From contig NC_090996.1 of NCBI RefSeq assembly GCF_041146395.1, positions 32,388,738 through 32,452,737 on the forward strand: 64,000 nucleotides of DNA. Reading direction: 5' to 3'. Positions 43,970 to 55,039 of this stretch are shown piece by piece. The notes beneath the pieces were generated by a model. It saw only the letters and a program-made list of their open reading frames with translations, was not told the origin of the DNA and searched no databases. The stretch's first letter is position 1. The number at the start of each line of letters is the position of its first letter. Position numbers and translations under genes: made by a program. The stretch comes from Eulemur rufifrons (taxonomy: Eukaryota > Chordata > Mammalia > Primates > Lemuridae).

Positions 43970-44491
43970 ACAACAGTGTGGTGTTTGTTTTTCATGGAGG
44001 TGAAATTTAAGTAACACAAAATTACCCATTTTACTACCCATTTCAGGGGCATGTGGTGCATTTAGAATGTGGTACGACCATCACCTCTATGTAGTTCCAA
44101 AAAATTTCATCACTTTCATCACCTAACAAGGAAACCCCATATCCATCAAGCACTCACGGCCTCCCCCTCTCCCCTCAGTCCCCAGCAACTACCAGTCTAC
44201 TCTCTGCCTTTATAGATTTACCTATGCTAAATATTCCATATAAAGGAATCTCACAACATGTGACCTTTTGTGTCTGGCTTCCTGCCATGAGCAAGTTTCC
44301 AAGGTGCGCCCACGCTGTAGCATGTGTCAGTGCGTCACTCAGTATCCCACTGCGTGGACAGACCATAGTTTGTTTATCCGTCCTCTGTTGATGGAAATGT
44401 GGGTTGTTTCCATTGCTTAGTTACCGTGAGTAACGCTGCTACTAACACACATGGACTTGTATTTGTTTGCGTACCTGTTTTCAATTCCTTA

Positions 44492-44528
<37 letters not shown>

Positions 44529-44560
44529 CATAGATATGCAGAATTGCTGGGTGTTTGTTT
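43970..44560 (-). repeat. Old L1 LINE, antisense
   Basis: Reversed L1 3' UTR then ORF2 end: accatcacctctatgtagtt, ggaatctcacaacatgtgac, cttttgtgtctggcttcctg, cacgctgtagcatgtgtcag, gcagaattgctgggtgtttg. A GT microsatellite lies in it. Confidence 0.9.
44494..44525. repeat. (GT)16 microsatellite
   Basis: Perfect GT run inside the antisense L1. Confidence 0.95.
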
Positions 44561-44584
44561 TTATCTTCTGGTTTATCAAACTGT

Positions 44585-44640
44585 CAGATCCTTGAGGGTA
44601 GAAATTTGTCTTACTTACCCATTTGTCCCTAGTGCCTCAG
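44585..44640 (+). repeat. L2 LINE 3' terminus, left part
   Basis: gatccttgagggtagaaatt, ccctagtgcctcag. Interrupted by a palindromic element; the end seems to resume at about 44755. Confidence 0.6.
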
Positions 44641-44750
44641 GCAACCAGCTGTCCCGGTTTGCCTGGGACTGTGAGGTTCCCCAGGACATGAGACTTTCAA
44701 TGACAAAACTGGGAACATTCTGGGCAAACCTGGACGAGTTGGTCACCCTA
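44641..44750. mobile_element. Small palindromic DNA transposon-like element
   Basis: The ends form inverted repeats: accagctgtcccggtttgcc on the left against the complement of gcaaacctggacgagttggt on the right. About 110 bp with no coding capacity. It looks like a nonautonomous hairpin-like DNA element sitting in an L2 end. Family not named. Confidence 0.55.
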
Positions 44751-44819
44751 CCAACATCCAGAATGTTATTTCACATGCAACTGCTACTCAGTAAATTTAG
44801 TTAAACAAAAACATCCTGT

Positions 44820-45705
44820 TTACTCGACATTTGCTAGATCACAAAATGTCTCAGCACACTGGGGCTCAAACACAAGTTTTTTTTAACCCAATGAAGTGTT
44901 CACGGCCATCTACAAGATTATAGAAACCTACATCGTCACTGCGTATGTGAAACACATACAAAGGGGAGTGTGGAAGTTGGAAACAGTGAAACTGCAGGTT
45001 TCCAGAGAAGAAAATTACTCTCCTTCACTGAATGGAATTGGGCAGATCAGAAAGACACCAGCCAAGCAGAGAGCAGTGACCGCCATCTCTTTAGAGAAAG
45101 ACAGAGGCCTGTGGGAAACACTGCAGAGTGTTCAGACAGGGACGGAGTTCGGTGTGAGAGCTTTGGTTTCACCCAAATAGAGACCCGGCGGATGCTCAGC
45201 CTGGCAGCAAAGGGAAACTGCTTCTGCTCTGTGCCATCAAGAACAGAAATGGGAAGAGCCACAGAAACCGTTGACAAGACTCCGAGCTTGCGGCGATTGC
45301 AGGAGAGCCCGAGAGCTGCGTGCCTGTGAACGCTCTCACACAACTGGAAGGCATTTTGGCAAATGTGTAAGACGTGGGGGAAAGGATGCAAATGAGAGGT
45401 CGGGAGTCGCACAGGACATCGAGAGACGTGGAAGAGAGTCCACGGAGGAAGTGGGAGCGTGAGAATGAGGCGTCTGTCCAGGGGACTCGCCGGTCCCCAC
45501 TATGGGCAAGTAGCATTTGCACGCGGGGATGGCTTCGTGTTTCCACTGACTGCTCTGTAAGCTGTATGCAGACCTCAGGCCTTTACGCAGATTTGGACAT
45601 TCTCGACTAAACTTTGTCCTCATGTATAGGAAGTTAGGCTGAAGAACCCTTACTGATAGCAGTAAAAATAAATACTGGAAGGAAAGTAAAGAAAGAAAAC
45701 ATAAC
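44820..45705. other. Unique DNA, nothing recognised
   Basis: No firm repeat. Overlapping frames of 94-121 codons on both strands at 44896-45623 lack a shared conserved frame or domain. Confidence 0.45.
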
Positions 45706-45709
45706 TCAG

Positions 45710-45845
45710 AAAGGTATACACTGTTAGCATCCCCATTTTATAGATGTGGAAACAGAGGTTCAGCATGCTGGAGGAATTTGCTTAGAGTCATGAGCTCACC
45801 CCTGGCCTAACTGCCAATGCTATGTCTTTACGCTGCATCACACCA
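45710..45845 (-). repeat. MIR SINE
   Basis: ttagcatccccattttatag, atgtggaaacagaggttcag, tttgcttagagtcatgagct. Confidence 0.85.
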
Positions 45846-46195
45846 ACTCTCTCATGTGCCGCTACCTCTTCCCTTTTGGGTGTGCACAGCAGGTGAGGGG
45901 AATCAAGGTACACGTTCCACGGAGGGTCAGAAGCTCTCTTCCCACAGTGGGGCACTAAGGAGTCTTCCTCCTGTCTGGGAGAGCACACAGTACCTAGATG
46001 TGCATTCGTAACCTTTCTCTACCACCTCCAAAAAGTGAAGGTCCTGGGTTAGATTAGGATGTCACATTTATCATCCCCTGTCTCTTCTGACATCCGACAC
46101 CTTGTACTTGCAACACATCATTTCTTCGTTACTGATCAGCAGAACTATGCTCATAGAAGCCTTCCTATTCTGGGTCTTAATTTTGTACATTTCCA

Positions 46196-46209
46196 GTTTC
46201 CATGGAGAC
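46196..46209. promoter_or_regulatory. RFX X-box-like site
   Basis: gtttccatggagac approximates the palindromic X-box GTTGCCATGGCAAC, differing by one base in each half. The second site lies 286 bp downstream. Confidence 0.35.
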
Positions 46210-46494
46210 GCTACATTCTTGCATTCTAAGAGTGTCACTGTAAAACAATGTGAAAACAAAGCAACTTCACAGAAATGGCTCACTTTGGATATCGTCAAGC
46301 AACACTCTCATCCAACAGATAGGACCACTGTGCTGTGCTTTGGGGTTAATTGCTGAGGCCAAGCTTCCTTCTGTCTCCCCCAAATCTGAGAGATGCTTTT
46401 CATGCCCAACCTAGGGACCAAGCTCACAGTTACAAGAGCATCTCCAGGTCTCTCTGCTTCAATTATTGCAGCACTGGTATAATAGAGTCGAGAG

Positions 46495-46508
46495 GTAACT
46501 ATGGCAAC
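46495..46508. promoter_or_regulatory. RFX X-box-like site
   Basis: gtaactatggcaac: the right half-site (ATGGCAAC) is perfect, the left has two changes. Confidence 0.4.
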
Positions 46509-46600
46509 ATTATTTCAAGGATAAATAGCACAATATCGCCTTCTACTTTTTTCCCCCCACAAAGAAAATGAAGAATTGAGAACATGTAGGATTAATAGCA

Positions 46601-46940
46601 CCACTTGTTAAAAAGCCAGTGGACAGCAGAGTTCAGAAAAGCTTTAATTAGTGGCTCAGTTCAACACTTGCTCTGTGCCCCTGCAGAGAAAGCCCATGTG
46701 GGTGGTCAGCCTGAGAACTGAGTAGCCCTGAACTTGGACCCCACCAGGCATCCAATCCTGGGTTGCTGGAAGCTCCCAAGATGTTTTCCTCGGAGGCTCA
46801 GTGCTGTAGGCAGGGGCGGTGGTGGCTGATGAGTAGGGAACTTGGTGGTGGATCCAGTTCAGCTACAGTGGTGCTGACCACAGAGTAAGTAGCAGTTCAC
46901 TATCAGAGCTTCCCACTGCTCGAGACCAGACAGACGGGAG
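46601..46940. other. Unique DNA, nothing recognised
   Basis: No repeat or exon recognised. Confidence 0.45.
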
Positions 46941-46944
46941 TCCA

Positions 46945-47125
46945 GCACAGTGGTAAATGCACGGACTTAGAAATCAGACAGGGGACTTAAGCTGAAGACT
47001 CTGCTCCTCCACTTACTGGCGGGTTTATTTAACCTCCCCCAGCCTCGGTTTCCTCAGCTGTAAAATGGGGATGTTGACCAACTGCATGGCACAGTTGCAA
47101 GGATTGAATACAATCTCATGTTAAC
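46945..47125 (+). repeat. MIR SINE
   Basis: Sense MIR, nearly full length: ctgctcctccacttactggc, agcctcggtttcctcagctg, taaaatggggatgttgac, aaggattgaatacaatctca. Confidence 0.95.
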
Positions 47126-47535
47126 GGCAACCTGTCCGACAAAATCCACTTCCTCCTGCGACACATCCGCGTCACCTCTCCCCGTCTCTCTGTGACTGAG
47201 TCAGGAACAAGGCACCATGAGTTGAACTGATGTGTTCTTCTGGGCTGGCATGCCCACTGAAAACGTCCCCTGTGACCCTCCGTGCTCTTCCCCCGCCTCT
47301 GCTGGCCGATGCCAACACCTTGGCAGCTACGCAGTGATGACGGCAGAGCCTCTGTCAACCTGGTTCTTAATTTTGGGTCTCAGGCAACCTGAATGACCGC
47401 ACAGTACAGAGCTCCCCTGTCCTCTGCCAGCTGGGAACTCCCGGATTAAATCAGTAGTGACAAATAAATCAATTTCGACTGTGTAAAGACAATACAGTTT
47501 AGGGGCTCATCCATGATATCATCTAGCATGACCCT
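47126..47535. other. Unique DNA, nothing recognised
   Basis: No repeat or exon recognised. Confidence 0.45.
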
Positions 47536-47539
47536 TATA

Positions 47540-47620
47540 TTTGGTATACAAATGTGACACGCTTAGCCCAGTTTCCGACATGCAATACACACTCGGTACC
47601 TGTTAGCTGCATTACTGAGA
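47540..47620 (+). repeat. MIR SINE 3' end
   Basis: gtgacacgcttagcccagtt, acactcggtacctgttagct. Confidence 0.6.
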
Positions 47621-48120
47621 AAAAGCCACTATTCCTGCACAGCTGGCCAGTCTGCCAAGAACTCTGGCAAGTGACATCTCCGTCGACTTCATAGGGTCTC
47701 TTTGATTCCTACAGTTAGGTAGAAGCTTTCCTTCTGTCATCAGTAATGAAATACAAACTGAGGAAATTAGTTATCAATTAGTCATTCGACGACTGGAAAG
47801 GAAGGACGCCAGGCTCACCTTTTCTCACTGCCATCTCCGTCGGGTTTCAGTTTTGCTAGGGAAGTCCCACAGTTTGTACGCCCTTTTCCTGTTAATACAT
47901 TATCATACCGGGCTACAAGCCCGTGGCAGGACACGTGTCTGTCCTCTGCAGGAGCTGACTGGGGACGGCCCTGCTCATCTGGAAGACGGAAGAAGTGAGC
48001 TCAGATATCAAACCACCACCAAGGAAGGGGAGGGCATGGAACTCTCTTGTCTTCAAGTCCCTGAGGCACCAGCTGGGGCTTTGCATCTCTGCCGGTGCCG
48101 GGCACACAGGAGAATCCCTG
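47621..48120. other. Unique DNA, nothing firm
   Basis: Positions 47740-47800 are AT-rich (gaaattagttatcaattagt) and may be part of a small conserved block. Confidence 0.4.
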
Positions 48121-48124
48121 GTTT

Positions 48125-48270
48125 AAGAATTCCTCATGGCTGCCCATTGCACCAAGTATGAAACCCAGACTTACACCATGAACGCCAAGGACTTCCCAAG
48201 GACTGGTGTCTGCCTGCTCTTTGACTTCCTCTCCCACTCTCCTGTCTCCACGCTCTCCAGCTCCAAAAGG
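48125..48270 (+). repeat. L2 LINE fragment
   Basis: atgaacgccaaggacttccc, gcctgctctttgacttcctc: sense L2 ORF-end wording, diverged. Confidence 0.5.
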
Positions 48271-48444
48271 AATCAGACGGAAGTTGATAAACACCCAGGG
48301 GGAGAGATCTTCCTTTGTGATCATCCAAAGCCCTTTAAGTTATAGGTTAGGGCCACTGGCTTGCTCTACGTAACACCCAACGGCAACGTGGCATCAACGA
48401 TTGACTCAAGAGGATCAGGCTGGGCCAAAATGAGGGGCTCCCTG

Positions 48445-48524
48445 ACTGGTCTCCCAGCCTGGGGTCCATCCAATCTCACCCTCACTCAGTTGTCAGAGTC
48501 ATCTCTTAAAACACCCCCCTTCTT
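48445..48524 (+). repeat. L2 LINE fragment
   Basis: ctgactggtctcccagcctg, gtcagagtcatctcttaaaa. May belong with 48125-48270. Confidence 0.6.
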
Positions 48525-48740
48525 TATAACAATAAGAGCTAACACACACATCACACTACCTAGGCACAAGGAATGATGCTAAGCATGATACATGTATTAA
48601 CACATGTAATCTTCTCCAGGAATTTGTAGGTAAGGTACCATTATCACCCTCATTTGAAGCACAGAGAAGTTAAGCAGCTCACACATGGCACAGGTGGGAT
48701 TCAAAACCAGGTATGATGTCTTTTAGCCACTATATCTTGC
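48525..48740 (-). repeat. MIR SINE
   Basis: ataacaataagagctaacac, cattatcaccctcatttgaa, gcacagagaagttaagcagc, caggtgggattcaaaaccag. Confidence 0.9.
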
Positions 48741-49119
48741 CAACTCCAGGAAAATACTTAGCATGGCCAAAGTTACCCTCAAAAGCCCCTAATATTCCCA
48801 CAAAGCGCCATACAGGTGGTTTTGCATTATCAACACTTGCACGCTAACTCACGCACACTGAAGTTTGAAAACTGTGGACCCAGACTAGAAAAAGGAACAA
48901 AGACTATATGGTGATATGAGATAATTATCAAGTATCTAGAGGTGAATGGGGGACGGACATAGAATCCTATATTGTCCTCACTTCCCTGTAGGGTTTAGGT
49001 CTTTGGTTTTTCTGCTAAGACTCTGTGGCCTTGCCATGGTTGTCTACTTGTTCAAGGATATGAGAATTAAATGAAATGACGGAATGAAATAACAGAGTGG
49101 GACCGTCCATAAGGAATAG
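48741..49119. other. Nothing recognised
   Basis: No element or exon recognised. Confidence 0.4.
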
Positions 49120-49321
49120 CAGTGGTGTGCTGCTAAATGCTTAACAACCAGCTCTCTGGTGGAAGAAGGTTAGTGGTTCGTTTTTCAGCTTCTATGGTGT
49201 AAATACTCCTTCTGTGACCAATTTCAAGCTGCCACTATGACATCAACCAGCTGGGAGATTGCCTTAAAATTCCGCAATCAGCTCTCACCAGCCAGTACAA
49301 CCCGGCTCCCGCACACCGGTG
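49120..49321 (+). mobile_element. hAT-Charlie-type nonautonomous transposon
   Basis: Ends cagtggtgtgctgctaaatg and gctcccgcacaccggtg are the terminal inverted repeats. Internal wording taacaaccagctctctgg, gtgaccaatttcaagctgcc, cgcaatcagctctcaccagc fits the MER3/MER33-like group. About 200 bp, no transposase. Flanking octamers (aggaatag, gggagcag) agree at 5 of 8 positions, a decayed target duplication. Confidence 0.8.
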
Positions 49322-49650
49322 GGGAGCAGGTTCTGCCGGCAGCTCTCAGAAAGAGAAGTGACTCTACTATATATATCAGAGGGACTCCTCTGTCTGCCAC
49401 ATGGGAATGAAGTTGTAACTCCTTTTTCAAGTGAAAAATGTAGCCACCATTCTCCATAATTATTTTCTATTTTTTTTTTTTTGAGAATAAGCAGTAAAAT
49501 AACAGGAATTAACTAGCATGGAAAGTGTTAAATTTGTAGATAATGTACACCAATCAAAAATTTTTCTCTCTTAAGTATTCTATGTAATGGCACTAAAATC
49601 TTCATTTTTAGAATTTTAATAAGCACATTATGAGGGCCAATATTGCAGTT
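49322..49650. other. Nothing recognised
   Basis: AT-rich; T run at 49472-49482. No element identified. Confidence 0.4.
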
Positions 49651-49653
49651 TGG

Positions 49654-49705
49654 TACACACACACACACACGCACACACACACACACACACACGCACACAC
49701 ACACC
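49654..49705. repeat. (AC)n microsatellite with GC interruptions
   Basis: About 26 dinucleotide units with two GC substitutions. Confidence 0.95.
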
Positions 49706-50295
49706 AGTGTCTTCACTCATTTTTGAACGATCTTCTGCACAAGTTTTCCTTCTCACTAAATATATTTCTTTTGGTCTAGTTTGAAACACCATATACACGT
49801 CAACATTGTACAAATCCAGAGCAGAAGAGTGAGTCTGAAGTCCTACCCCCAGGCTTGTTAAAATTACTCAGTGGTTTCAAGAAACCCAAATTGCTTCTCT
49901 TCCCTCCCCTAAGAGGGTTCTCTTATCCCAGGTGAGCCAAAGAGTTATCAACCGTTTCCGAAACCTGTGTGAAATGCCCGCTCATCTTCCATCCGGGGTG
50001 CGATGCTCTCTGGAGGGGGAGAGAAGGATTCTGCGGCCCACGCAGCAGGTCGTCTCCGGGAGAGCACAGTATTTGCTGGGTGGGTCCAACAGCTGGGTGA
50101 GCGGCAAGGAAAAAAAATAGGGGGGAGGGGAACACTTCAAATGGTTTCCATAGTCAGATGCCTGGAGGAAAAGATAAGCCATGTCAATTCTGAGTCAGCT
50201 GTTTCCTTCTATTAAACAGTCGACATTACACAGATACGCCATTTTTCAGTCCTTCTGGGCCACCTGGTACCAAATATTCCTCACCTCAAAGGTAG
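49706..50295. other. Unique DNA, nothing recognised
   Basis: No repeat or exon recognised. Confidence 0.45.
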
Positions 50296-50299
50296 TCCT

Positions 50300-50380
50300 G
50301 GGCGGTCAAGGCTCTGCCGCCCAGTATCTGTGTGACTCTGGGTCACTGTCTTGCCCTCTCTGACCCCCAGAGTTCACCCC
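50300..50380 (+). repeat. MIR SINE core fragment
   Basis: tatctgtgtgactctgggtc, ttgccctctctgacccccag. Confidence 0.6.
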
Positions 50381-50544
50381 CAGGACCTACCTTCCCCCAG
50401 TGGTCCCGTCCCCCTGACTTCGGGGATGGACCACCTGTGCCCAAAACCGACTTGACTGTAAGCGGAGTCCGCACTGGACACGTCACGTCCTCCACTCAGG
50501 GGAGAGGGTATCTGGCCACTGGCTTCCCAGAGGTGTCAAGTGAC

Positions 50545-50720
50545 ATAATGAAAATGAAAGCTCTTCGGGAGAAAAAGAAAGATAAGGGCTGCACCGATGT
50601 AGGGCGTTATCAATGCTAATTACTTGCGAGTGATACGCGTAATGCCCAGCATCAGTGAATTTTAGAGCCAGGAAGAGACTCCGTCATCTGTCCTAGTCTA
50701 GTCGCTCATCTCTCTGCAGA
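50545..50720. promoter_or_regulatory. Candidate conserved noncoding block
   Basis: Repeat-free: cgttatcaatgctaattact, tgcgagtgatacgcgtaatg. Keeps CpGs within AT-rich DNA. Inference. Confidence 0.4.
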
Positions 50721-51150
50721 GCTTAAGAGCGACAGCCGCAGAGAGGGCTCCCCAAACCGTCTGTGGCGAACAGACGGCAACTTTCCTTCACGCCAGGTCA
50801 CCTCATCACCAGGAAATGCCCATCATTCTTCCTCAGCTGCCTCGGGGGCAAAGGACTTTTACCTCCTTTCACTCCGGGTCGCTGTGAGCTGGGGAAATGC
50901 TCCCTCCTCAGTGATTCACGTCACGTGCCGACCCCTGCCACGTGGGCCCTTCACGATGGCCCATTTCAAGTTGTCAACATGAGCCACCAAAATGGAGCTG
51001 GTCAGAGGACCACACCATCAGCTCTTAGGATCTGAGGGGAGCCAGCCCTGGCGCTGGCTGGGGGAGCCGTTCCGTCTGGAGGGGAAAGAAGGATTCCGCC
51101 CCAGGAGAATCTAAAACTACTTAGTCTCTGACCTCAAAGGAATCCATGAG
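50721..51150. other. Unique DNA, nothing recognised
   Basis: No repeat or exon recognised. Confidence 0.45.
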
Positions 51151-51154
51151 CGGC

Positions 51155-51345
51155 CATGGAGATAGATTTGTGAGCGTCACACAAGGCAATCAGAGTAACA
51201 GTCAAAGAAATGGCTCCGGGTGCTGTGTGAACCCAGAGGACAGAGCAATTAATTCAAGGGCAACTACAGGAAGTGGCGGGTTTTTAAGCTGGGGTTTAAA
51301 GGATTATGTAGGATCCTACCAGGTGAGCCAGGTGAGAACATAAAA
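51155..51345 (-). repeat. Possible L2 LINE fragment
   Basis: aagctggggtttaaaggatt resembles a reversed L2 segment; the rest is weak. Confidence 0.35.
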
Positions 51346-52160
51346 CTCCTCCTTCCCCAGGGCATCTCCGTACAGGTGTTGTTAGGCTTAGAACTGTGCT
51401 CTGATTCTAGCTGGCACTGCCTCCGATGACACTTGATTACAACCCACACCTGTGGCATCTGTCAGTGAAAACAGAGACCGAAAGCTGCCCACCCAGTCCC
51501 CCAGTTAAATCTACCCCTGGGATGTGAGTGTTGTAGCTTCTATGTTTTTCAGATGGGCAGAGACACCCACAGAGAAATACAAAATGTCTCTTTAACCTAT
51601 ATGTCTCCTGCCTTTTTTCATTCTCTCCAACCAGAACACAGCAGAACGCCCACCTTTACGGTGGCCATGAGTATTAAAGTGAGTTCGTCTGAGAAAATCA
51701 CCAAGAACACTAGGCTAAGAGTCAGTGGAATTACCCTTAGCTGTCTTCACTGTGATGCAAGAAAATGTGCCTCCCGCCTGTCCCAGCCCTTGCTCAATGA
51801 GCCTCTGCTGTCCCCGTCATGACACAGACCAGGATGCTGAGGAAGTGGCCTCACCTTCACGTTTATCCCCGCCTCGACCAGATACGGCTTCTGTTCCAAT
51901 GCAGCCCCAGAGGCTGCTCTGAGCCCACCTGCCTCTTGCAGCCTCCGCCACCCTCGGCCCTGTGTATGGGGGCAACTCGAGCCTTCCTTCTTCCAGGAAC
52001 CCGCCCCAAGCCTGCACAGGCCTCACGCCTCTTTCTCTGAAGTCACGTGTGACACCCATTCTGCTTCCTATAACCAGGGCCTCAGTCTCGCCCAGGTGAG
52101 CATGCGGGGTCCAGTGTCCCGCACAGGTGCCTTGTCCCCCAGGCCTGTGGAGCTGAGTCA
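51346..52160. other. Unique DNA, nothing recognised
   Basis: No repeat or exon recognised. GC-rich 51830-52150 with overlapping chance frames. Confidence 0.45.
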
Positions 52161-52164
52161 AGGG

Positions 52165-52270
52165 TACTGGGGAATTTCACCGTGTGCCAAACATTCTTAG
52201 GTCTCCTGAGGATGCAAAAGCGATCGGGACTTGTCCCTTTCCCTTGACAATATCCCAGTAGAGAAGGTTC
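52165..52270 (-). repeat. Possible L2 LINE 3' fragment
   Basis: gtgtgccaaacattcttagg, ggacttgtccctttcccttg: reversed L2 wording, weak. Confidence 0.4.
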
Positions 52271-52370
52271 CTCCAGAATAGGAAATATACCCCCACTTTT
52301 ACTTTTTAAATCATCTATAAAAGCACCAGGCTCAAAAAAGCTGCTCTAACATCTTCTGATAGATTTAAAA

Positions 52371-52395
52371 AAGAGAGAGAGAGAGAGAGAGAGAC
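52371..52395. repeat. (GA)n tract
   Basis: About eleven GA units. Confidence 0.9.
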
Positions 52396-52529
52396 CTCGA
52401 ATTTTCTCATAAGCAGCACTCACCATCTTGGACCAAATGATAGAAAAACATAAGCCCCTCACACTATTACTCTCGGAAAATCCTCCTACTACAGAATCAG
52501 AAACCTCTCATTATATGGACACTGCATTT

Positions 52530-52785
52530 TTTCAAAGCCTGATTTAATATTTTCCCTTATTTTTGAAATTCTCCCAGGTCTCAGGCTGCGGAAAGACTGG
52601 GCAGAGCGGGGTATTTCTACTCAACGACAGCATTATCATATGATTCCCGTTAATCCCTACGCACTGGAAATAGCACACCTCGTATTTAGCTGGAGTCTGG
52701 TTTCCTAATACGCCAGGCATTAGGGGAGGCATTAGGTGTTTTCGAAAGCAGGAAAATCTCACATCCTTTCCCTACCCTGCACATT
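52530..52785. promoter_or_regulatory. Candidate conserved noncoding block
   Basis: Repeat-free: cagcattatcatatgattcc, gttaatccctacgcactgga, ctaatacgccaggcattagg (with the direct repeat ggcattagg at 52718 and 52728). Leads into the stronger block downstream. Confidence 0.4.
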
Positions 52786-52794
52786 ATTTTTTTT

Positions 52795-53260
52795 TTTTTC
52801 TTTTCCTTTAACAAAAGTTTCTTCTCAAAGTTTCACTTTAAATATAAAATATGTCCTTGTGGAAGCTGTTACAAATGTCACCACTTTAACCGGCCCAAAT
52901 TTATGGTGGCATTGAATTTTAATGGAGCCATAAATGTCTGATGTAATGGTGATATACGCGCCGCAATAAATTGTTATAGAGAAATATAAAAATAAGTGTA
53001 AGATAAAAGATTGTGTATAAAATATGTTTTTACATCTCCTTTAATGATTAAAAATCATACAAACTTGATATTCTAAATCACTCGGAATTGCCCATCGTGG
53101 CTCCGAGAACATTTTCTCCCCTGAAAGTCTTTCGCAGGCTGAGTTGATGACTCTGTGGTCAGAAATCACGTCCACTCTAATGAGACATTTAAGATGATTT
53201 TTATGTTGATGTGGGGTAAAAAGTAATTAGCATTAAAGAAGACTGGAGATGATATTAATG
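52795..53260. promoter_or_regulatory. Strong candidate conserved noncoding element
   Basis: About 465 bp, AT-rich, free of interspersed and simple repeats, with CpGs kept (gatatacgcgccgcaataaa). Words include tggagccataaatgtctgat (CCATAAA, a posterior-HOX/CDX-type core), gagttgatgactctgtggtc (AP-1/MAF-like) and gtaattagcattaaagaaga. No open frame of note. The texture is that of deeply conserved enhancers near developmental genes; conservation itself is inferred. Confidence 0.55.
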
Positions 53261-53468
53261 ACCCTTTGCCTTGGGAAGGGTCCTCTGGAATTGACAGGCC
53301 TGATGGGCGTATGGCCTTGTGACTCCTACTGTCTTCAGGGCCACCCTACTGGTGGCCCCCAGGATTTGGGAAGACCCCAAGGACAGGAGCAGGAAAGCGG
53401 GGTGGGGGGAGGAGCAAGCAGGACGAGGTGAGGCTCTGGTCGTGGGAGGAGATGGTCGTAGATGACGC
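53261..53468. other. Nothing recognised
   Basis: GC-richer unique DNA. Confidence 0.4.
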
Positions 53469-53469
53469 T

Positions 53470-53590
53470 GGACTGCTGTCTCAGCCCCACTTGTGTGTGA
53501 CCTTGGACAAGTGACTCCACTTTTCCAAGCCTCAGTTTCCCCATCTACAAAATGGAGGTGGTACCACAATACGGACATTTTGGTTTTTTT
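53470..53590 (+). repeat. MIR SINE
   Basis: tgtgtgaccttggacaagtg, ccaagcctcagtttccccat, ctacaaaatggaggtggtac. Confidence 0.95.
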
Positions 53591-53639
53591 TCCACCTGCC
53601 TCCACTTATCTGTTTTTCAGGACCATCCATAATGTTCCT

Positions 53640-54115
53640 TTGAACGTCTACTCCAACTCACCCTGGGTCCACCCTCCACCCCAGGGAAGTACATGGTAAG
53701 CAGTGACCCCCACCCCCTTCCCTGTAGCCACCGTGATCTGTTAAGGATGAACACATGATCCCCATCAGAGCCAATGAGAAGCCACAAGACTTACTGACAC
53801 TTTGGGGACAGGAAAAGAAACTGTCTTTCCTGCTGGACTTCCTCTTGAAAGGATGTGGGCTGGAACAGCCAAGCCCTTTGGTCCCCATAACAACCTGTCT
53901 GAGCACGATACCAAGAAATGGGAAGCAAAGTCAAGAGACCACGAAAAAGAACAGGTCCTATCACATTGCTGAAGCTCCTGGATCCAGCCATGCCTGAAGC
54001 CACCCCTACTCCCGCATTTTTCAGTTGCATGAGTTGACAGATTTCCTTTCTGCTTATCATTGTTTTGGGTTTGGTTTGCAGTCACTTGTAACCAAATATG
54101 CCCTATTATATATAA
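53640..54115 (+). repeat. Ancient retroelement 3' region, family unassigned
   Basis: gagccaatgagaagccacaa, ggatccagccatgcctgaag, tttttcagttgcatgagttg, ttgcagtcacttgtaaccaa: wording of an old LTR- or LINE-derived 3' end. Confidence 0.55.
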
Positions 54116-54137
54116 TGACTCATGGGTTTGCTACAGC

Positions 54138-54242
54138 AAACCTTACAAGGCTAAGCGAGATAATCTGCATGAAGTGCTTTGCACACCGTCCGATGTGCAA
54201 GTCCCAGCGTGTGCTAGTGGATACTATCATCGCTGTGATCGT
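54138..54242 (+). repeat. MIR SINE 3' half
   Basis: cttacaaggctaagcgagat, aatctgcatgaagtgctttg, cacaccgtccgatgtgcaag. Confidence 0.7.
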
Positions 54243-55038
54243 GCCTGTCTGCGCCCAGCCACTGTGTCCTGGGGGCTGTGCTGCACGTGCGCTTGGCAGA
54301 GCCCCCTTCAGGGTCTCAGGGGACCATGACACGCTCAGTGACCTGCTGCTCTGCTCTTCTCTCACTGGCGATGATGAGTGGCTACCGGGGCACCCGGTGC
54401 AGATGAGTGCCCGCCCTGGCCCCCCAGGGAGCCCCCAGACTGTACAGGCATGAACGCAGCGCCCTCCCCGTCTGGCTCCCATGGACACCCTGCCCTCTCC
54501 GTCCCCAAGGTGTGGCTCCACTGCCAACAAGCGCCAGGCTTCCACATGCTGCAAAAAAAACCCAAGTTCAAAGAGAGCTGCTCAGCAGCCCCGACCCCTC
54601 CCACAGCCGGCCTCATCCCTCCTCCTCTGTCTCTCGCTGTGGTTTCCACCCATTTGCTTTTCTTATTATTTTTACCTTTTTAATGTCCCGAGGCTGAGGC
54701 TTGAACAACTGGAACGGAATGTGCTAAAACAGGCCCCGATTTGAGGCAACAGCACCCCGTCTTCACGTTCCCTGTTTCCAAAGGAAGAGGGCTGCTTGTC
54801 CCGGCTCCACGCACCTTCCCTTTTGCTCCTAGAATTCCCAGCTCGAAAGCTCAGGGCACCCAGAAGACACCAACGTATGCGTTGTCTTACATCTGCCTCT
54901 GCCCTGTGGAAGGTTCTCCAGTTTTCTTTCCTTCCACGTTAAGCCTCCTTTCCCCTGAAGACGTCAGGCGGATAAAGAGCAAGTGAAAACAGTTTGCAAA
55001 TGGCCACGTGTTCCCTACCAGCGCTTCTCTGCGCTCCT
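54243..55038. other. Unique GC-rich DNA, nothing recognised
   Basis: Overlapping frames of 87-144 codons on both strands without domains. Confidence 0.45.
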
Positions 55039-55039
55039 T

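Larger units (their letters stand above)
46090..46600. promoter_or_regulatory. Candidate conserved noncoding block with RFX-like sites
   Basis: Repeat-free stretch between MIR-bearing flanks: cttgtacttgcaacacatca, aaatggctcactttggatat, ggggttaattgctgaggcca. Two near-palindromic RFX X-box-like words lie inside (46196-46209, 46495-46508). Conservation is inferred. Confidence 0.4.
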
